Assembly (NCBI GenBank): GCA_937900325.1
Contig: CALCEX010000168.1
Coordinates: 1-40,144, forward strand
Direction of reading: 5' to 3'
Length of the DNA: 40,144 nt
Source: an uncultured Clostridia bacterium
Lineage (GTDB): Bacteria > Bacillota > Clostridia > Christensenellales > CAG-138
Made by a program: the position numbers and the translations under genes. This document shows positions 24,703-33,675 of this stretch, piece by piece. A model generated the notes under the pieces. That model worked only from the letters and a program-made list of their open reading frames with translations. It had not been told where the DNA came from and searched no databases. How positions within the stretch are numbered: position 1 is the first letter of the stretch; every line of letters starts with the position of its first letter.

Positions 24703-25500
24703 TTATTTGCCAAAGAAAAACGGCATTACCTCGGAGGCTATGCGCTCGTTCCAATAGCTGAAGTCGTGCATGCCGTCGCCCTCGGTGTATGTGAAGTCAA
24801 GGCCGAGGGACTGAGCCTTTTTGCGCCATTCCTGGCTGAAGGAATAGATGAAATCCTGCCTGCCGATGGTATGGTACATGGGCGGGACGCGCTTGCCGCA
24901 GGCTTTCCGCTCTGCCGCCCTATCCAGCAGCGCCATCATGTCGTTATCGCCTCCCTCGATAGAGGGCCAATCCGGAAGTGAGGTGTGTATTGTGAATATG
25001 CTGTCGTTTTCAAAGGCGTTTATAAAGCCGGCTATATCCATACAGCCGGAAAGGGAGGCTATCCTGTTGTACCTTTCGGGATTCATAAGTCCTATCTTTA
25101 TGGCGCCGAAGCCGCCCATTGAATAACCCATTATATACCGGTCCTCGGCTTTGCCTGAAGCGCGGAAGGTGGACTCTATCATGGCGGGAAGCTCTTGTGA
25201 TATGTAGGAATAGTATTTTGCGCCGTAGGGTGTGTCGTTATAGAAGCTGAGCTGCGCATCCGGCATTACTGCGATGAAGCCGTACTGACAGCAAAGCCGC
25301 TCCACATCCGCCCGCTGTATCCATTCAAACCCGTCTCCGCCTGCGCCGTGGAGCATATATACTACAGGCCAGGATTTTTCTGGATCGTATTTGTCCTTGT
25401 GCCGTATCATCTCGTTCAGGGTGGGCGTGGGGTACGCTACCCACAGGTTCGTCTTTGCGGCAAGACAGCGCGATGTGAAGTTGATATTCATTATTGCCAT
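24703..25500 (-). CDS. Esterase (EstA/FrmB-like alpha/beta hydrolase)
   Basis: A 265-residue alpha/beta hydrolase of the putative esterase family that includes tributyrin esterase and S-formylglutathione hydrolase. The nucleophile elbow is GYSMGG, the oxyanion region is LHGAGGDGFEW, the acid is probably in GRQDF, and the histidine is in GMHDFSYW near the C-terminus. No signal peptide is seen, so it is cytoplasmic. It hydrolyses short acyl esters in its relatives; the real substrate is unknown. The ATG follows GGAGG by 9 bases. Confidence 0.88.
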   Translation of the reverse strand: MAIMNINFTSRCLAAKTNLWVAYPTPTLNEMIRHKDKYDPEKSWPVVYMLHGAGGDGFEWIQRADVERLCCQYGFIAVMPDAQLSFYNDTPYGAKYYSYISQELPAMIESTFRASGKAEDRYIMGYSMGGFGAIKIGLMNPERYNRIASLSGCMDIAGFINAFENDSIFTIHTSLPDWPSIEGGDNDMMALLDRAAERKACGKRVPPMYHTIGRQDFIYSFSQEWRKKAQSLGLDFTYTEGDGMHDFSYWNERIASEVMPFFFGK

Positions 25501-25533
25501 TGTAAACGTCCTCCAAATATGCTTTATGATCAG

Positions 25534-25563
25534 ATTATAGGCTCAAAAGCATCTGAAAGTAAA
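25534..25563 (-). promoter_or_regulatory. Esterase gene promoter
   Basis: On the minus strand TTTACT (25558-25563), an 18-base spacer and a consensus TATAAT (25534-25539), 34 bases before the start codon. Confidence 0.55.
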
Positions 25564-25702
25564 GGGAAAGTATCCTAAGAATAGCACATTCTAAAAATAG
25601 AATTTGCCCGATCAGTCCGGCGCACGCGGTCAAAAAAGGCGGGATTTGCAGCGGCACATGTATTGCCTTAACAAAAAAAGAATAATTTCTTAAAACTTGC
25701 TA

Positions 25703-25731
25703 TTGAAAAATGCCGCGCAGGGCATTATATT
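25703..25731 (+). promoter_or_regulatory. Promoter of the second Grd-like operon, with palindrome in the spacer
   Basis: TTGAAA (25703-25708), a 17-base spacer and TATATT (25726-25731). The spacer contains ATGCC (25710-25714) and GGCAT (25721-25725) as an inverted repeat, well placed for a repressor. No glycine riboswitch is present here. Confidence 0.6.
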
Positions 25732-25807
25732 ATAAATAGAATATAGGTTATATTAATAACAAATTTCTGAAATGCATTAAAACAATCGAAGAATAGGAGG
25801 AATAAGA

Positions 25808-27295
25808 ATGAACCCATTGGATTTTGTTAAGAAAACACCCTATGAACTCTATATCGACGGCAAGTATGTTCCCGCCGAGAAGGGCAAAGTGGTGGACGTT
25901 ATCAATCCTGCCAACAACGAGCCCTTTGCCAAGGCGTACCGCGGCACCGTAGAGGACGCGGAAAAGGCGATACAGGCTGCCCGCAGGGCTTTTGACGAAG
26001 GCCCCTGGGGACGCACCGCCGCACGCGACCGCGCAAAGATACTGGCGAAGGCTGCCGAAATAATGGAGCGCAGGGGCGATGAGTTCGCGGTCCTGGAAGC
26101 TCTTGAGTGCGGCTATCATTATGGCTCCGCCCGCTATTACTGCGTTCCCATGGCCGTTGACGCCTTCAACTTCTTTGCCGGCAAGGCGAGGGATATAGAG
26201 GGCAAGGTGGTAGAGTCCGATTACGGCACTCTGAATTACGTCACCTGGAACCCCGTTGGCGTAGTGGCTGAAATACTGCCCTGGAACGGGCCCTATCTGA
26301 TGGGCTGCCAGAAGATAAACGCCATACTGGCGGCAGGCAATACCTGCGTTATCAAGCCGCCGTCCTGGGGCGTTCTGACTCTGCTCCAGCTGGCCTCCGT
26401 ATATGAGGAAGCCGGGCTGCCCGCAGGCGTTTTCAATGTTATTACCGGCGCGGGCGGAGAGGTCGGCGCATATCTCACAAAGCATCCCATGGTAGACATG
26501 GTAGCTATGACCGGCGGTATAGAGACCGGCCGCGAGGTAATACATAACTCCGCAGAGCGCATAAAGGACATCGCTCTTGAGCTGGGCGGCAAGAGCCCCG
26601 CCATATTCTTTGACGACGTAAACGTAAAGGACGCCGCGAAGTGGGCGGTATGGGGCTTTACCAATCATTCCGGCCAGGTATGCGTTTCCGGCACCCGCGT
26701 GCTGGTACAGCGCAGGATATACGACGAGTTCGTAGAGGAAATGAAGAAGTTCATCGCCGAGAAATTTGTTGCGGGCGATACCTTTGATTTTGCCACCAAC
26801 CTCGATCCGCTTATCTCCAAATCTCACGCTGCAAAGGTATGGGGCTATATCGAGAAGGGCAAGGAAGAGGGCGCGCGCCTCGTATGCGGCGGCGAACACT
26901 ATACCGATCCCGTTCTGGCCAAGGGCAACTTCATACCTGTAACGCTCTTTGCCGATGTAACTCCTGATATGACCATTTATCAGGAAGAGATATTCGGGCC
27001 TGTGGGCTGCGTAACTCCCTTTGATACCGAGGAAGAAGCCATCGCGCTTGCAAACGGCACTACCTACGGCCTGGCTGGCGCCGTCTATACCAATGACCTC
27101 AAGAGGGGCATAAGGGTAGCCAACAGCATCAAGGGCGGCCAGATCTATATAAACCATTACTTCAGCAAGGGCATGATCGAATCCCCCGGCACCGGCTGGA
27201 AGGAGAGCGGTCTCGGCGTTGCCGGAATGCAGAAGTACATGATCTCCAAGACGGTGTTTGTGGAGACCATCGATGGAACGCTGCCCCCTCTGTGA
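25808..27295 (+). CDS. NAD(P)-dependent aldehyde dehydrogenase
   Basis: A 495-residue enzyme of the classical aldehyde dehydrogenase superfamily, closest in appearance to the betaine-aldehyde/aminoaldehyde type. It oxidises an aldehyde to the acid. Landmarks are PWNGPYLMGCQKINAILAAGNTC (cofactor site), ELGGKSPA with the general base Glu258, catalytic Cys292 in SGQVCVSGTR, EEIFGPV and a C-terminal GWKESGLG. AGGAGG precedes the ATG. It is the first gene of the operon with the second selenoenzyme. It could generate the carboxylate the reductase uses or remove an aldehyde product. Confidence 0.92.
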   Translation: MNPLDFVKKTPYELYIDGKYVPAEKGKVVDVINPANNEPFAKAYRGTVEDAEKAIQAARRAFDEGPWGRTAARDRAKILAKAAEIMERRGDEFAVLEALECGYHYGSARYYCVPMAVDAFNFFAGKARDIEGKVVESDYGTLNYVTWNPVGVVAEILPWNGPYLMGCQKINAILAAGNTCVIKPPSWGVLTLLQLASVYEEAGLPAGVFNVITGAGGEVGAYLTKHPMVDMVAMTGGIETGREVIHNSAERIKDIALELGGKSPAIFFDDVNVKDAAKWAVWGFTNHSGQVCVSGTRVLVQRRIYDEFVEEMKKFIAEKFVAGDTFDFATNLDPLISKSHAAKVWGYIEKGKEEGARLVCGGEHYTDPVLAKGNFIPVTLFADVTPDMTIYQEEIFGPVGCVTPFDTEEEAIALANGTTYGLAGAVYTNDLKRGIRVANSIKGGQIYINHYFSKGMIESPGTGWKESGLGVAGMQKYMISKTVFVETIDGTLPPL

Positions 27296-27404
27296 TGCTG
27301 AGCATTGCCTGCGGGGCGAAGGAAACTTAAAAAACGGATCTGATAAAGACGGCAAAAACCGAATTACAGCGGCTTCTAATTAAAGAAAGGACTTCTGATA
27401 CAAA

Positions 27405-28736
27405 ATGAGTTTGAAGGCGGTACACTATATCAACCAGTTCTACGCCGGCATAGGCGGCGAGACCATGGCCGACACCGGCTTTGGCATACTGGAAGAGAAG
27501 AAGGGCCCCGCTCTGGGTCTTGAACAGCTTTGGAACGGTGAAATGACTATCTCAAAGATAGTTTACTGTGGAGACAATTACGTTAATACCGATGAAAAGT
27601 ATGAATCCGTAAAGGAACAGCTTGCCAGGGTCATACGCGAGGAAAAGCCCGATGTATTCATCGCCGGCCCTGCTTTCAACGCGGGAAGATACGGCGTTGC
27701 CTGCGCAAAGGTGTGCGATTATGTGCGCAGCGAGCTGGGCGTGCCCAGCGTTACCTGTATGTGGCATGAGAATCCTGCCATAGACATGTATGTCGAGAAC
27801 AACTACATCGTGCCAAGCACCGAGACCGCAGTAGGCATGCGCAAGACGCTGCCCGCCTTTGCAAAGCTTGCGCTTAAGCTCGCAAAGAGGGAAAAGATCG
27901 GTACCGCCAATGAGGACGGCTATCTGCCCACCGGCCATCGCTATAATGAGTATTCGGACAAGTCCGGCGCAGAGCGCGTTGTTGAAATGCTCGTGAAGAG
28001 GCTTTACAACAAGCCTTATGTGACTGAAGTTCCTCTGAGAGGCTTTGAGGTGATACCGCCGGCACCCAGGATCAAGGACATGAGCAAGGCTACCATAGCC
28101 CTGTTTACCACCGGCGGCCTCGTGCCAGTAGGTAATCCCGATAAGATCAAGCAGGCCTTCGCCGTAAGCTTCGGCACCTATGATATGACCGGCCTGGACG
28201 CCCTGAAGAAGGGAGTTTATGAATCCATACACGGCGGCTATGACACAACCGACGCAAGCAACGATCCTCACCGCCTCGTACCTCTGGACGCCCTGCTCGA
28301 ATGCAAGAAGGAAGGCAAAATCGGAGATATCTTCAGGTTCTTCGGAACCACCTGCGGCGTGGGTACCAATATCGGCAGCAGCCAGGAGATGGGCCGCAAA
28401 TGGGCAAAGATGCTTAAGGATGCAAAGGTTGACGCCTGCATTCTTACCTCTACCTGAGGAACCTGCACTCGTTGCTGCGCAACGATTTCAAAAGAGCTCG
28501 ACAGAGCAGGCATCCCCAATGTTCATATAACCGCGTTCACCACCATAGCCAAGAGCGTAGGCGCGAACCGCATAGTATTCGGCGGCGAATTTACCGCCCC
28601 CGCCGGCAACCCGGATCTGCCTATCGACAGAGAAAAGGTCTATCGCCGCAAGATAATCGACAAGGCGCTGGAAGTCCTTCAGATGGACGTCACCGCCCCC
28701 ACAGTATTCACCGTGGACGAGAGCAAGGAGGACTAA
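27405..28736 (+). CDS. GrdB-like selenoprotein of a second reductase module (in-frame UGA = Sec)
   Basis: A 443-residue paralogue of GrdB. UGA at 28455-28457 is read as Sec351 in STUGTCTRCCATISKEL. The frame continues 92 residues to TAA 28734-28736. Shared family segments are VHYINQFYAGIGGE, FIAGPAFNAGRYG and IHGGYD. Differences from the first GrdB run along the whole protein, so it is an old paralogue, not a recent duplicate. It should belong to the GrdF/GrdH group (sarcosine or betaine reductases) or to a related specificity; which one cannot be decided by eye. It has no dedicated grdA/C/D nearby. The GrdE-like partner follows directly, the reverse of the usual order. The ribosome binding site is weak (GAAAGG, about 14 bases away). 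Confidence 0.92.
28455..28484 (+). promoter_or_regulatory. SECIS element of the second GrdB-like gene
   Basis: UGA, 12 bases, then CGTTGC / GCAACG (28470-28475 with 28479-28484) closed by TGC. The region from about 10 bases before UGA to the end of the hairpin is identical to the grdB element except for one loop base, although the flanking genes have diverged. Confidence 0.75.
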
Positions 28737-28739
28737 GCA

Positions 28740-30059
28740 ATGATAGATATGAAGCTTACCCGTCAGTACTTTGACGTTAAGGATGTTAGATTCGGCGATA
28801 AGTGCGCCTTTGCAGACGGCGTGCTTACCGTAAACGAATCGGAGCTTCAGGCGCTTACGGCAGATCTTTGCAAGGCGGTAAAGGACTATCATCTGGAGAT
28901 AACCAAGCCCGGCGAGAACGCCCGCATAATCCATGTACTTGACACCATTGCCCCGATGGTTAAAATTGAAGGCGAAGGCGTGCAGTACTCCGGCTTCTTC
29001 AGCACCCCATACACCGTAGGCCGCGGCGTGACCAATATGCTGTCCGGCTTTGCGGTAATAGAGAGCGCGGCGCTGCCCTGGGACGAGTCCAATGCTTCCA
29101 GCGGCCTGCTTTATCCCCGGGATGCCATAATTGAGCTCAGCGGCTTCTATGCGGGATATACCCCCTTCTCCCAGACCAACAATCTGGTGATCGTTTACGA
29201 GCTGAACGAGGGCAAGTCCTCCATAGAGTATGATAACGACATACGACTTATCGCCATAAGGATATCCAATTACCTGGCCGAGCTCACCCGTGACATGACT
29301 CCCGACAGGAGCGAGGTGTTCTCCACGGAGGAAGAGCATCCCGAGCTGCCCGGAGTGGTGCTGGTATGGCAGTGCCAGAACCAGGGCCCCTATGCCGACA
29401 CCATGCTGTACGGCCTGCCCATCGACGACATGGTGCCTACGGTGCTGCATCCCAATGAGATGCTGGACGGCTGCGTGGTCAGCGGCAACTATGTATGGCC
29501 AGCGTTCAAGGTCCCTACCTACCTCCATGTCAACCATCCTATACTGCTGGAGCTGTACAGGCGCCACGGCAAGGACATCAACTTCAAGGGCGTTATATTC
29601 TGCCGCAGCCATAACCCCAGCACCTGGCACAAGCAGCGCTGCGCCAGCCATGTTGTCAAGCTGGCTCAGATGCTGGATGCCAAGGGCCTCATAATGGCAT
29701 GGGAGGGCGGCGGAAACGCCTGCACCGACGGCATGCTCACCATACAGACCGCAGAGCGCCACGGCATACGTACCGCCGGCATAACCTTTGAGTTCGGCGG
29801 CAAGGACGGCACCGAGGGCATACTGCTGGTAGACGACGTACCCGAGGCTACGGCAATGTGCAGCGGCGGCTCAATAGAAAAGACCGTGCATCTTTCCGCC
29901 GTAGACAGGGCGGTAGGCGGCGATACCTTCAGGCTCAACAAGGAGTCCGGCGGATTCTTCCCCCCTGCCAGGGGCGAGCTTACCCTTGAGCAGACTACGC
30001 ATCTGTATCTTGGCGGCAATCAGTGCGCATACAGCAAGATATACGGCGCGGAATATTAA
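28740..30059 (+). CDS. GrdE-like subunit lacking the pyruvoyl cysteine
   Basis: A 439-residue paralogue of GrdE. It aligns with GrdE throughout (KLTRQYFDVKDVRFG at the start, KPGENARIIHVLDTI, LHPNEMLDGCVVSGN, GGNACTDGM). At the processing site the GrdE Cys is replaced by Tyr251 (SGNYVWPAF), so autocleavage and pyruvoyl formation are not possible. It should remain a single chain of about 48 kDa. Substrate-specific B components of sarcosine and betaine reductase are reported as uncleaved P45-type subunits, so a substrate without a primary amine is likely. Translation starts 3 bases after the selenoprotein stop codon, with AAGGAGG in its end: tight coupling. It is followed by the aldolase gene 64 bases later. 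Confidence 0.9.
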   Translation: MIDMKLTRQYFDVKDVRFGDKCAFADGVLTVNESELQALTADLCKAVKDYHLEITKPGENARIIHVLDTIAPMVKIEGEGVQYSGFFSTPYTVGRGVTNMLSGFAVIESAALPWDESNASSGLLYPRDAIIELSGFYAGYTPFSQTNNLVIVYELNEGKSSIEYDNDIRLIAIRISNYLAELTRDMTPDRSEVFSTEEEHPELPGVVLVWQCQNQGPYADTMLYGLPIDDMVPTVLHPNEMLDGCVVSGNYVWPAFKVPTYLHVNHPILLELYRRHGKDINFKGVIFCRSHNPSTWHKQRCASHVVKLAQMLDAKGLIMAWEGGGNACTDGMLTIQTAERHGIRTAGITFEFGGKDGTEGILLVDDVPEATAMCSGGSIEKTVHLSAVDRAVGGDTFRLNKESGGFFPPARGELTLEQTTHLYLGGNQCAYSKIYGAEY

Positions 30060-30123
30060 CCAAACGCTCATATGAGCTGTGAATCAAGCTTGCAAAAATA
30101 GCAAACAGAAAGGAAATCTTACT

Positions 30124-30906
30124 ATGAAGCGCAGAATGAATAATATTTTTAAGAAAGACGGCAGGTCCTTCGTGTTGGCAATGGATCATGCGGCTATGAT
30201 GCCTTCGCCTGATCTGAAGAATCCCGGACGTGTTATTCGTGAAGCCGTGGCCGGCGGCGCTGACGGATTCCTTACTACCTATGGCATCATCAAGGCATTT
30301 CAGGCAGATTTCGGCAATGCCGGCATCATGATGCGCGCGGACGGCGGCATATCCGCCCTGCGCAAGCCCATGAATCCCCTCAATCTGCTCTATACCCCCG
30401 AGGATGCTGTAAGAGTAGGCGCGGACGCCATGCTGTGCATGGGTTATCCCGGCTCCGACGATAACGAGCATACCCTTGAATACCTCGCAAACCTCTGCGC
30501 GGAGGCTGAAAAGTTCAACCTCCCCGTAGGCGCCGAGATGCTGCCCTACGGTTTTGAAAAGCACGAGGGAATAGATACCCGTTCCGTCGAGAACATGGGC
30601 TTTGCCTGCAGGCAGGGCGCCGAGCTGGGCGCCGACTTCATCAAGGCGGAGTTCGTGGGCGGCGAGCGTTTCCGCGAGGTGGTGGATAACTGCTACGCTC
30701 CCATACTGGTGCTGGGCGGCGGCAAGGCGAAGAGCGAGGAAGAGATCTTCGCGAATATCCGCGGCGCTCTGGACGCGGGCGCAAAGGGCATAATCATGGG
30801 ACGCAACATCTACCGTCATGAGAATATAGCAAATATTTGCGCCGCCATAGCTGCCATAGTACATGACGGCGCCAGCGTTGAGGATGCTCTTAAGCTGCTC
30901 AAATAA
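30124..30906 (+). CDS. Class I aldolase of the DhnA/FbaB/LsrF family
   Basis: A 260-residue TIM-barrel aldolase. Visible landmarks are VLAMDHAAMMP (N-terminal strand), GADGFLTTYG, GADFIKAEF with the expected Schiff-base lysine, PILVLGGGKA and GIIMGRNIYRH (phosphate-binding end of the barrel). Family members include archaeal-type fructose-bisphosphate aldolase, LsrF and related C-C lyases acting on phosphorylated or keto substrates. The start is ATG at 30124 after AAAGGA; a longer frame upstream lacks a site. Placement between the Grd-like subunit and the alcohol dehydrogenase suggests it acts in the same pathway, substrate unknown. Confidence 0.85.
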   Translation: MKRRMNNIFKKDGRSFVLAMDHAAMMPSPDLKNPGRVIREAVAGGADGFLTTYGIIKAFQADFGNAGIMMRADGGISALRKPMNPLNLLYTPEDAVRVGADAMLCMGYPGSDDNEHTLEYLANLCAEAEKFNLPVGAEMLPYGFEKHEGIDTRSVENMGFACRQGAELGADFIKAEFVGGERFREVVDNCYAPILVLGGGKAKSEEEIFANIRGALDAGAKGIIMGRNIYRHENIANICAAIAAIVHDGASVEDALKLLK

Positions 30907-30922
30907 CCGGAGGTAAAGATAT

Positions 30923-31969
30923 ATGTCTATTCAGATCAAAACAGTCGCCGTTACCGGCGAAAAGCAAACTGAAATAATGAACCTTACCACGCCGGATCTT
31001 CGAAACGGCGAGGCGCTGGTAAAGGTGCATGCCGTCGCGCTATGCACCCTTGAGCAGCGCATTTTCCGCGGCGAGGTCAGGATGCCTCTGCCCTGCACCG
31101 GCGGCCATGAGGTATCCGGCGAGATAGTTGCTCTGGGCGAGGGCGTGAACAGGAAAATGTGGGCCGAGGGCAACCGCGTAGCCGTCCGCCTGCTCTACAA
31201 CTGCGGCGAGTGCTACTATTGCCGTACCGGCCATGCCAACCTTTGCGAAAGGGCGCAGAAGAAACCCGTCCGCGAGGGCCTGCTCATAGGCCCCGGCGGC
31301 CTTTGCGATTATGTTATCGTAAACACCAGCTACCTTTTCAAGATACCCGATACTCTGAGCTATGAGGAGGCCAGCCTTACGGAGCCTCTGGCCTGCGTTG
31401 TCCACAGCATAAACAAGGCCAATATCCAGCTGGGCGAGGACGTCGTCATAATAGGCGGCGGAATAATGGGCCAGTATCACGTTATGCTTGCCAAGCGCAG
31501 GGGCGCCCGCGTCATCATGAGCGAGGTGGACGGCGCGCGGCGCGAGCTTGCCGAAAAGCTGGGCGCGGACGTTACCTTTAACCCAATGGAAAAGGATCCT
31601 GTGGAATTCGTCAAGAGCCTGACTGAAGGCCGCGGCGCAGACGTGGTGTTCAATACCACCGCCATCCCCTCGGTAGTGCCTCAGGCTATCGCCATGACCG
31701 GAAAGGCCGGGCGCATGGTACAGTACAGCTCCATGCATCCCGATGCTCCGGCGCCGGTAAGTCCTCAGATGCTTCACGGCCATGAGCCCATACTCACCGG
31801 CTCCATCAGCCCCGACGTTCACGACTTCTTTACCGCAAACCGCCTGCTTTCCAGCGGCATAATAGACTGCAAGCCCCTCATCGCAAAGAAGTTCCCCTTC
31901 GAGCAGGCGCAGCAGGCCTTTGAAGCCGCTATCGTCCCCGGCACATTCCGCGTAATAATCACAGACTGA
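30923..31969 (+). CDS. Zinc-dependent medium-chain alcohol/polyol dehydrogenase
   Basis: A 348-residue MDR-family dehydrogenase resembling sorbitol and threonine dehydrogenases. Catalytic zinc ligands appear as Cys in ALCTLEQ, GGHE and the Glu of TEPLACV. The structural zinc site is CGECYYCRTGHANLC. The NAD(P) motif is VVIIGGGIMGQYH. GGAGG lies 9 bases before the ATG, 16 bases after the aldolase stop. It probably interconverts an alcohol and a ketone or aldehyde in the same pathway as the aldolase and aldehyde dehydrogenase. It is the last gene before the hairpin at 31986. Confidence 0.9.
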   Translation: MSIQIKTVAVTGEKQTEIMNLTTPDLRNGEALVKVHAVALCTLEQRIFRGEVRMPLPCTGGHEVSGEIVALGEGVNRKMWAEGNRVAVRLLYNCGECYYCRTGHANLCERAQKKPVREGLLIGPGGLCDYVIVNTSYLFKIPDTLSYEEASLTEPLACVVHSINKANIQLGEDVVIIGGGIMGQYHVMLAKRRGARVIMSEVDGARRELAEKLGADVTFNPMEKDPVEFVKSLTEGRGADVVFNTTAIPSVVPQAIAMTGKAGRMVQYSSMHPDAPAPVSPQMLHGHEPILTGSISPDVHDFFTANRLLSSGIIDCKPLIAKKFPFEQAQQAFEAAIVPGTFRVIITD

Positions 31970-31985
31970 TATAACTAAAAATTAT

Positions 31986-32012
31986 CCGTACAGGGTCAGC
32001 TACCCTGTACGG
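31986..32012 (+). terminator. Perfect hairpin after the alcohol dehydrogenase gene
   Basis: An 11-bp perfect stem CCGTACAGGGT / ACCCTGTACGG with a 5-base loop. It lacks a T run (AAATACTG follows), so it may be a weak terminator or an mRNA 3'-end stabiliser. Confidence 0.5.
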
Positions 32013-32119
32013 AAATACTGTAAATAGTACCCGCCACAAATCCCGAGATGCTCACAAGAAACGATTTTGAAAGCCTGATAGGCCAGGTTTAGTAGTGATA
32101 TCTGTAAAAAATATTGCTA

Positions 32120-32148
32120 TTGACAAAATCAATGATAAATATTAAACT
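32120..32148 (+). promoter_or_regulatory. Promoter of the APC permease gene
   Basis: Consensus TTGACA (32120-32125), a 17-base spacer and TAAACT (32143-32148). A leader of about 110 bases follows; apart from a GGAG/CTCC mini-hairpin near 32205-32218 I see no known riboswitch. Confidence 0.65.
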
Positions 32149-32265
32149 TTCTATAAATGATATGTTCGATTGATTGAATGGCACACACCGTGATGAATTT
32201 CAATTTGGAGTGCTCAGCTCCGGAGACAATAAAACCACTAAACACAAACTATGTAGGAGGAATCT

Positions 32266-33588
32266 ATGGAAAACAAAGACAATGGTAAGCTTGGCCTTGT
32301 GGCATGCATAGCTATTCTTACCGGTGGCTGCATTGGCAGCGCCATCTTCTCCCTTTCCGGCATGACCATGTATTATGCCGGTCCCGCTGCTATCATTACC
32401 TGGATAGTTGCCGCTATCGTACTTGGCTGCTATGGCGTTCAGGTTGCCGAACTTTCCGTTCGCTATCCTCATTCCGGCGGCGTTTATGTATTCCCTGCCA
32501 AGGCCCTCGGCAAGTTCTGGGGCTATATTGCAGCGTGGGGATATGTAATTTCCAACTTTATCGCGGTTGCTTTCTCCGCGATCTATGTAGCTACTTATCT
32601 GGGCGTTGGCTTCGAGGCTCTTGCGGGCCTTCAGATCCCCCTCGCGCTGGCTTCCATACTGTTCTGCGTCATACTTAACCTCAGAAAGATCACCGACGCC
32701 GGCAAGTTCAATAACATTCTGGTCGGCCTGCTCATCGCCACCATGCTGGTGTTCGGCATTATCGCCCTGTCCCACAGCAACTTCAACTGGGGCAACTATG
32801 CCAACTTCTTCGAGGGCGGCATGGGTAAGACCGGTTGGATACAGGCCATCCCCAACGCCATGGTCGCTTACGGCTCCGTTGTTGCCATAGCGTTCATGGT
32901 AGGCCAGGTAAAGGATCCTAACCGCACCGTTCCCAAGTCCATGGCAATAGCCTTGATAATCGTTGTAGCTTTGTACCTCCTGATGATCATCGGCACCATG
33001 GGTCATGTGACCACCCAGTTCCTGATAGATAACCCCGGCATGCGCTTCATCCCCATGTTTGCGGCTGCGTGGACTTCCATGGCCAACATCCCCTGGCTCT
33101 CCAAGCTGATCTCCGTCTCTGCATTCCTGGCTCTTATCACCACCATGCTGGTCGTTCAGAACCTGAACGCGCTGACCATTCAGGCTATGGCCGAGGATGG
33201 CGCTCTGCCCAAGGTATTCGCAAAGACCAACAAGAACGGCGCTCCTTCTGTGGGCATCATCGTATCTGCCGTTGTAGCAGCCGCCCTCAGCTGCCAGCCC
33301 TCCTGGACTGAGCTGCTGGTAAACCTGGGCTCCATAGCCGCGGCGCTGACTATCGTTATAGTATGCTACTCCCTGATAAAGTCCAGGCAGCAGCTCCCCC
33401 ATGTGGAGGGTAACTATAAGGCCCCCGGCGGAAACGCCCTGAGCTGGATCACCATACTTGTGATAGTTGCTACCTATATCCCCGCCATATTCAACGGCGG
33501 CGCGCAGATGTGGATATTTACCGCCGTCATCTATGCCGTAGGCATTCTGATCTACATGGTATACTCCAAGAAGCACCTTGCTGACTAA
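32266..33588 (+). CDS. APC-superfamily amino acid permease
   Basis: A 440-residue transporter with about 12 hydrophobic segments and the APC signature GGCIGSAIFSLSG in the first unwound helix. ELSVRYPHSGGVYVFPAKALG is typical of helices 2-3 of amino acid/polyamine permeases. The substrate is not deducible. Its position right after the second reductase module suggests uptake of that substrate, or of another amino acid derivative. It has its own promoter and AGGAGG site. A strong hairpin follows before ribF. Confidence 0.92.
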   Translation: MENKDNGKLGLVACIAILTGGCIGSAIFSLSGMTMYYAGPAAIITWIVAAIVLGCYGVQVAELSVRYPHSGGVYVFPAKALGKFWGYIAAWGYVISNFIAVAFSAIYVATYLGVGFEALAGLQIPLALASILFCVILNLRKITDAGKFNNILVGLLIATMLVFGIIALSHSNFNWGNYANFFEGGMGKTGWIQAIPNAMVAYGSVVAIAFMVGQVKDPNRTVPKSMAIALIIVVALYLLMIIGTMGHVTTQFLIDNPGMRFIPMFAAAWTSMANIPWLSKLISVSAFLALITTMLVVQNLNALTIQAMAEDGALPKVFAKTNKNGAPSVGIIVSAVVAAALSCQPSWTELLVNLGSIAAALTIVIVCYSLIKSRQQLPHVEGNYKAPGGNALSWITILVIVATYIPAIFNGGAQMWIFTAVIYAVGILIYMVYSKKHLAD

Positions 33589-33617
33589 GCTGATATAGTT
33601 GTTAAAATAGGGCGCAT

Positions 33618-33649
33618 GGCCTGCTGGCGGCAGAAGCCGCAGGCAGGCC
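33618..33649 (+). terminator. GC-rich hairpin between permease and RibF genes
   Basis: GGCCTGC...GCGGC / GCCGC...GGCAGGCC stem with small internal mismatches and an AGAA loop. No T run follows, so it is probably an attenuator or RNA stability element. Confidence 0.4.
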
Positions 33650-33675
33650 GGCCTTATATTCGGAGGAAATATTGA

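Noticed and set aside
29392..29694. Additional plus-strand ORFs inside the GrdE-like gene
   Set aside because: They are out-of-frame shadows with Cys/Thr-rich low-complexity content.
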